64,000 bases of DNA from Halicephalobus mephisto (Eukaryota > Nematoda > Chromadorea > Rhabditida > Panagrolaimidae), in contig SWDT01000019.1 in the NCBI GenBank assembly GCA_009193035.1, positions 248,001 to 312,000 on the forward strand. The letters run 5' to 3'. Below the pieces are notes generated by a model. That model was not told the origin of the DNA, ran no database searches, and saw nothing but the letters and a program-made list of their open reading frames with translations. Position 1 is the first letter of the stretch. Each line of letters begins with the position of its first letter. Positions 59,051-64,000 of the stretch are shown in pieces. The position numbers and the translations under genes are program-made.

Positions 59051-59444
59051 TTATATAAAAAAATGTAGCTTTTGAAACAGTAACAAATATAATCGTCACT
59101 ATTACTTTTTAATTTCCGTCACAAAAGTTAAATAATTATTAAAAATGTGACAATTGTGTTATATTTTAAAATTGTTAAGAAGTCAAAAGTTGCTTTTTTT
59201 TGTAATTGAAGGAACTAAACATTGAATCTAATGTGTCTGATACATCAGATCTGTTTCAATGTACAGATATATCGTATATAATCCACCAATATCAACACAC
59301 AAAAATTGTAATTTTAAATCTAGTAATATAATCGTCACTATTATTTTTTAATTTCCGTCACAAAAGTCAAATAATTATTAAAAATGTGACGATTGTGTTA
59401 CATTTCGCAATTGTTAAAAAATCAAAAGTTACGCTTTTTTGTGT
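59051..59444. mobile_element. MITE copies D and E with conserved spacer (composite)
   Basis: Copy D 59051-59204 and copy E 59294-59444 flank a spacer with CATTGAATCTAATGTGTCTG and ATATAATCCACCAATATCAA, nearly the spacer seen between the two copies at 16941-17407. Confidence 0.85.
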
Positions 59445-59599
59445 TGCAGTAACTTAGTTGCAAATTTTTCTTTGATTTTGAAATTTTCATAGACTTAAAT
59501 AGAAAGCATACCAGCTGAATTATCTAAATGTTACCCGCAAGCTGCAAATTTGATTTTTAACTTTTATGGATTTTAAGATAGAAAATATTAACCTTTGAA

Positions 59600-59925
59600 C
59601 TTTGGATACAAAGCATTAATTTTATGTAAATTTCTTTACTCAGAAATATTTATATAAGTATACATACATCACCTAAATGTTACATTCAAATTTCAAATAT
59701 GAATTTTATAGTCATTGTAATCTCATGTGAAGAAGACATAAGATAACTTATCTGATCAGTTACTATAAGTTGCTGATTTTATGTAAATTTCTTTACTCAG
59801 AAATATTTATATAAGTATACATACATCATCTAAATCATCTAAATGTTACATGAAAATTTCAAATATGAATTTTATAGTCATTGTAATCTCATGTGAAGAA
59901 GACATAAGATAACTTATCTGAATGT
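59600..59925. repeat. ~150-bp direct repeat, two copies
   Basis: GTAAATTTCTTTACTCAGAA, ATAAGTATACATACATCA and GTGAAGAAGACATAAGATAA recur in the same order about 155 bp apart. Confidence 0.85.
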
Positions 59926-60360
59926 TTAATTCTTGTTGTTGATTTTATTTAAATTTTCGATTTCGAAATGTCCATAAATTTATGCAAAAAACTACACTTG
60001 AGGTATTTAACCGTGATGTACAAATTCAAATTTTTATTTTTGTAATCATTAGAAATTTAAGTAAAAAATACATTGTCCAACTTGTCAAAAAATTTAACGT
60101 AAATTGCTATTTTTATTTTTATTTTGAATTTTTTATGTTTATTTTGACGTGAGGACTTTTCATAAACGTAGGCACTGTTCCTTTATATAAATTCGGCTTG
60201 TTTGCTGTCCGCCCTCAGGCGTGGTAATTGTTCAGGACATAAAAGTTTCAAAGTTCATAGAATTTTTACTTTCTAATCTTAGATTTTTGAATATTCAAAA
60301 TTCATATTTCATTATTTCGAATCCAACTTAGATAGTTTAAAAATTAAATATCTAAAAATA

Positions 60361-60505
60361 CCGTATTTGCTCTATTTGTGGCACATCCTGAAGGTTTGGA
60401 TGAAAGGAAACTGATATGTGCAACAATAAAGTTAGATAACATACAAGTTCCTGATAGATCGATCGAAAAATAGTGGCACATGTGCCACAAATAGAGCAAA
60501 TACGG
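60361..60505. mobile_element. 145-bp MITE with ~27-bp TIRs, TA-flanked
   Basis: CCGTATTTGCTCTATTTGTG at the left end and its inverse CACAAATAGAGCAAATACGG at the right are perfect; the match continues into GCACAT. TA on both sides fits a Tc1/mariner-type target. Confidence 0.92.
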
Positions 60506-60794
60506 TATATAATTTGTACTGAAGATTCTTATGTGGTTGTCTTTCTTGTTATTTTTCAATTTCCGGTGTCCGGTTTGGGGATTATGGTACAAAAACATCA
60601 TAATGAATTCAATGTAGCCCAGCAAAAATTAGACACGTAGGAGAAATTTATTGTAGTAACAGAACGAGTCTTGATGGCGGGAATTTTTCTGCAGATAATT
60701 AAGTTGTTGGACCAGAATGAAAACCTAAGTTAAAGGGGATAAATGAGTTACGAGGGGTTCTAAATAAGGTGTGTAAGTAAATTATTATTTATGC

Positions 60795-61000
60795 TTTCAT
60801 TGGAGTGGTTTTTTGAATAACAATTTTTGCTTTACTAATAGACAATATATAGTGTTCATTTTTAGTTGTTATATAATGTATCATTGGAGTGGTTTTTTGA
60901 ATAACAATTTTTACTTTACTAACAGATAATATATAGTGTTCATTTTTAGTCATCATCTTATATATCATTGGAGTCGTTTTCTGGATAGTAACTTTGATAA
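60795..61000. repeat. ~90-bp tandem repeat, three copies
   Basis: Units contain ATTGGAGTGGTTTTTTGAAT and TATATAGTGTTCATTTTTAG. The stretch from 61000 to 62180 has no gene I can support. Confidence 0.85.
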
Positions 61001-62189
61001 CTTTAGTAAAAAGTGAATAGTGACTGGAAAGTTCTGATTAAACTTGAAAACAGACTATCCATTTCTCTTATTGTTGATTTTTGGTTGATGATTTTGGCAG
61101 CTCCAGTTAAGGCTTGGATAGTGTTTAACTCGATCACTATCTCGTCTTTATTGAAGTTCTTTTTAAACACTGACTTTGACAGTTATGTTACTACTTAAAT
61201 AGTGACTAAAAAGTCGATTTGTATTCACAATGGGCACTCCTTATTTTTTGCAGCTATTTTTTGATGATAATTTTAGTAACTCTAATATGATAATGAATAG
61301 TGTTTAAGAAGTAGTTATTATTGAAATCGACGAACTTCCTGTTGTCTCGAAATTTCGTCACTTTGTTGCTAGCATCAAAGAACAAATTCTATAATAACCA
61401 AGATTATCGGAATTTGTCAAGATTAAGAGACATGTCGTTGAGGTCGGCCTTTTTGCTGTCCTTTTATCCCTAAAATTTACATCATAAGACTACTGTCACT
61501 TATCTTTCTTCTCCATATCTAGAAAATTCAATTTTAATTCGATAAGTTTTATTGTTTAAATTTTTTTGAGTTTTTTAATTCTTAAATTTTCTATTTTTAG
61601 AATCATAAATTTCTAAAATTATATTTTTTATTTTTATGTAAGTTTTTAGTTTTCTAAACACGCAAACACATCTCGCCTACGGTAGGTCATTTTGGTGTTG
61701 TTTATGATTTATTAAACACACATCGGTGACTTTTATGCAACCGTTGACGTATGGGGGTGGGCAGAGGGTTTTGTACTTTGTGTATTCTGCTTCAGAAGTT
61801 CCAAAATCTATCCAAGAAGAATATATTTGTAAAGAATTAATTGCGGAATTGTGTAAGATTACAAAGTAATCATCATAGAAAATCTAAAACATCATTTAGT
61901 TTACTGTATTTTCTAAAAAGTTCATTTCGAGAGAATTCCGTAAAAAAGTAGTTATTTTTAACTTTATAATAGTATTGTAAAGAATACGGTAAATACCCGA
62001 TCAGCGAACTGCGACCATTCCGTCGAGCAGATGGAGAGAAATATTCTGTATTTGCTCAGAAGCAATACTTTTTTACATTTATAATTTCTCTGTTATCGTG
62101 GTCTTAATAGGTTTAATTACTTAATTCTGAGAGCTAACTAAATAAACGAGTTATTCGTCCGAAGTCTACACAAGTGTGGTTAAATACGA

Positions 62190-62510
62190 AATAACTTCTG
62201 CTTAAACTTGGACTTTTTATGAAATCTACTATAGGCTCTAAGAAGTTGTAGAAATTCGTGTCGAGATATTTTTGTGAAAGTATTTATTTCTAATTTGCTA
62301 AATATAATTAAATACGAAATAACTTTTGCTTAAACTTGGACTTTCTACGAAATCTACTATAGGCTCTAAGAAGTTGTAGAAATTCGTGTCGAGATATTTT
62401 CGTGAAAGTATTTATTTCCAGTTTGTTAAATATAATTAATTACGAAATAACTTCTGCTTAAACTTGGACTTTTTACGAAATCTACTATAGGCTCTAAGAA
62501 GTTCTGAAAA
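62190..62510. repeat. ~125-bp tandem repeat, three copies
   Basis: Units contain TACGAAATAACTTCTGCTTA, CTACTATAGGCTCTAAGAAG and GTGTCGAGATATTTTCGTG. 62510-63160 shows no other feature. Confidence 0.9.
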
Positions 62511-63160
62511 TTTCATTAAAAACATTTATTTATTATTTTTACAATCATAATTTTCCTGAATTTTCAACTTTTCTGAATTTTTCAATTTTATTCTTTTTTT
62601 TAGTTTTTTAATTTCTAAATCAAAGTAAATTTTCTCGATTGAATTACTTTAAAAGTAGATAATTTTTTATTTTCTGCAAAATTTTAATTTGTGCATTTTT
62701 GTATTTTTAAAATTTACACATCCCTCCTACACTGTGAGTTAATTTTTTTCAGAAATCTTCCAATTGGAAAATTTAATATTTGTTTTCTAAATTGGCATTC
62801 TATTGTGGTCTGACGGATGAAATTAAAATTTTCGGTGGATGGCGACCTTTAGATTAATTGGATAAGCCAGACCCCCTCAAATTGTTTTGGATTCTTTATA
62901 GTTTCGTTTTGGACGTCCGTTATTTTTAGTTTTCCGTGTTTTCCTTGAATTAACATTATATACAAAATATTTTTCATAAAGGTGTGGTTTCGACACGAAT
63001 TATGTTTTTTGACGGATTTTAGGGATCTATGAAAAAAAATGTTTTCTTTGTTGAATTAAATACTGGATTGAGATAATCCAGAAAATCCGTAACTCTGGAT
63101 TCTCAATTATTGCGACTGTGATCGTGTTTTCGGAAAACTAATTGCATAACTGTAATTACA

Positions 63161-63235
63161 GTCTTCGGATAGTACAATGGTAGTACACGTGAATTCAAAT
63201 TCACGAGACTCGGGTTCGATTCCCGACCGAAGACC
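63161..63235 (+). tRNA. tRNA-like sequence, identity unclear (possible SINE head)
   Basis: The acceptor stem pairs fully (GTCTTCGG with CCGAAGAC). The T arm is perfect (TCGGG TTCGATT CCCGA). Box A (TAGTACAATGG) and box B (GGTTCGATTCC) match pol III consensus. The D arm is approximate and position 8 is not U. The anticodon arm folds as a 6-bp stem CGTGAA/TTCACG with a 6-nt loop, not 5 bp + 7 nt, so no anticodon can be read safely. A tRNA pseudogene or tRNA-derived SINE is more likely than a functional tRNA. Confidence 0.6.
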
Positions 63236-63425
63236 GACAGCTAGAATCCTAGCCCGCAAGCTGCTTGTAGGCTAAAGAAGCGAAGCCCTTTGCATATCTC
63301 TCATTAGAGGCCCGGTTGACCAGAAAACAAGCTAGATGATAAGAAGAATCTCAAGGTCCTAGGAACGGAAGGCTCGCACCCACGCACGCACCGACGGATG
63401 AGTTGGATCAAAGGTACAAAGGTTT
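63236..63425 (+). mobile_element. Possible SINE body following the tRNA-like head
   Basis: GC-richer sequence immediately after the tRNA-like part (GCCCGCAAGCTGCTTG, AGGCCCGGTTGACC, CACCCACGCACGCACCGACG), unlike the flanks. It reads as the body of a tRNA-derived retroposon; boundaries and target duplication were not found. 63425-64000 holds no gene. Confidence 0.4.
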
Positions 63426-64000
63426 AACTTTAGTACTGTTTGTGAACTTTGAATGTGCGATATGGGAATAAATAGAAAAAAATAGAACTGTAATTACCGT
63501 AAAAATACATCAAATTAGAAAAAAAAGTATTAAAATCAACAAAGATGCGAAAAAAAACCAGCGCTTCAAAATGTATAATTATTGTTTTAAAAAAACTTAT
63601 TTTTTTCATTTTTAATAACTTCCTTAAAAACGATTATATAGCTATAATTGAGGTAAAAATATATCTAATTAAGAAAGAAGTATTAAAGTTATCAAAGATA
63701 CTAATGGAAATTAGCGCTTCAAGATGTGTCATCATCTTAGAAAAAGAATAATTTTCTCAATATCGTTAATAATCTCTTAAATAACTAATTAGATAGCTGT
63801 AATTAATGTAAAAAGTTTACTTAATTTTAAAATAGAAGTATTGAAATTAGTAAAGATAAAGTAGAAAACGAATGTTTTGGAAAACAGTGATCGAAACATT
63901 GGATGATAGACGAATAGTTTTTTTTTTTTGTATTTTCGATAATTTTTGCAAAACTCTACTTAGAGAACTACAATTACCACAAAATATTATCTGATTCCAA

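Noticed and set aside
1..64000. CRISPR arrays, bacterial operons, prophage
   Set aside because: Nothing with regular repeat-spacer structure or prokaryotic gene organisation; introns and trans-splice signals show a eukaryote.

Overview
The window looks like a gene-poor stretch of a rhabditid (Caenorhabditis-like) nematode genome. The signs are very small introns (about 40-60 nt), TTTTCAG-type acceptors placed just upstream of start codons as expected for spliced-leader trans-splicing, a chemoreceptor of the nematode serpentine type, an F-box-like gene of nematode style, and a very AT-rich intergenic background full of TACAGTA/TACGGTA words and degenerate A/T tandem repeats. All gene models were assembled by eye from splice signals and reading-frame continuity.

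Left part (1-20.4 kb). Order: a partial serpentine receptor (minus), a small secreted protein (minus), orphan exon-like pieces, a 259-aa single-pass membrane protein (plus), a complete but frame-broken Tc1-like transposon, a 5'-truncated SLC17-type transporter (plus), an SLC25A21-type mitochondrial 2-oxodicarboxylate carrier (plus; the best-identified host gene), an unrecognised 225-aa gene (minus), an adenain-like protease remnant of Maverick/Polinton type (plus), and a multi-pass membrane protein (minus). Introns and gaps carry MITEs, palindromes and tandem repeats.

Middle part (20.5-41 kb). The sequence texture changes: fewer A/T homopolymer repeats and few recognisable genes. It holds a second possible Maverick fragment, an unrecognised 583-aa protein with a zinc-ribbon-like cysteine cluster and a GC-AG intron (minus), an apparently intact piggyBac transposon (522-aa transposase, TTAA duplications), a structurally intact orphan 5S rRNA gene, and an F-box-like gene whose 40-nt second intron has been hit by a 1.25-kb piggyBac-like element.

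Right part (41-64 kb). Mostly tandem repeats, two long ATATAT-type satellites, several MITE families and two SINE-like elements. The only convincing protein gene is a small secreted precursor at 46.7-47.1 kb that ends like a neuropeptide precursor (dibasic site, then a peptide ending in Arg-Gly). The genes do not form one pathway. The common theme is mobile DNA: Tc1, two piggyBac lineages, Maverick fragments, SINE-like elements and at least five palindromic or MITE families, several sitting inside or against host genes.
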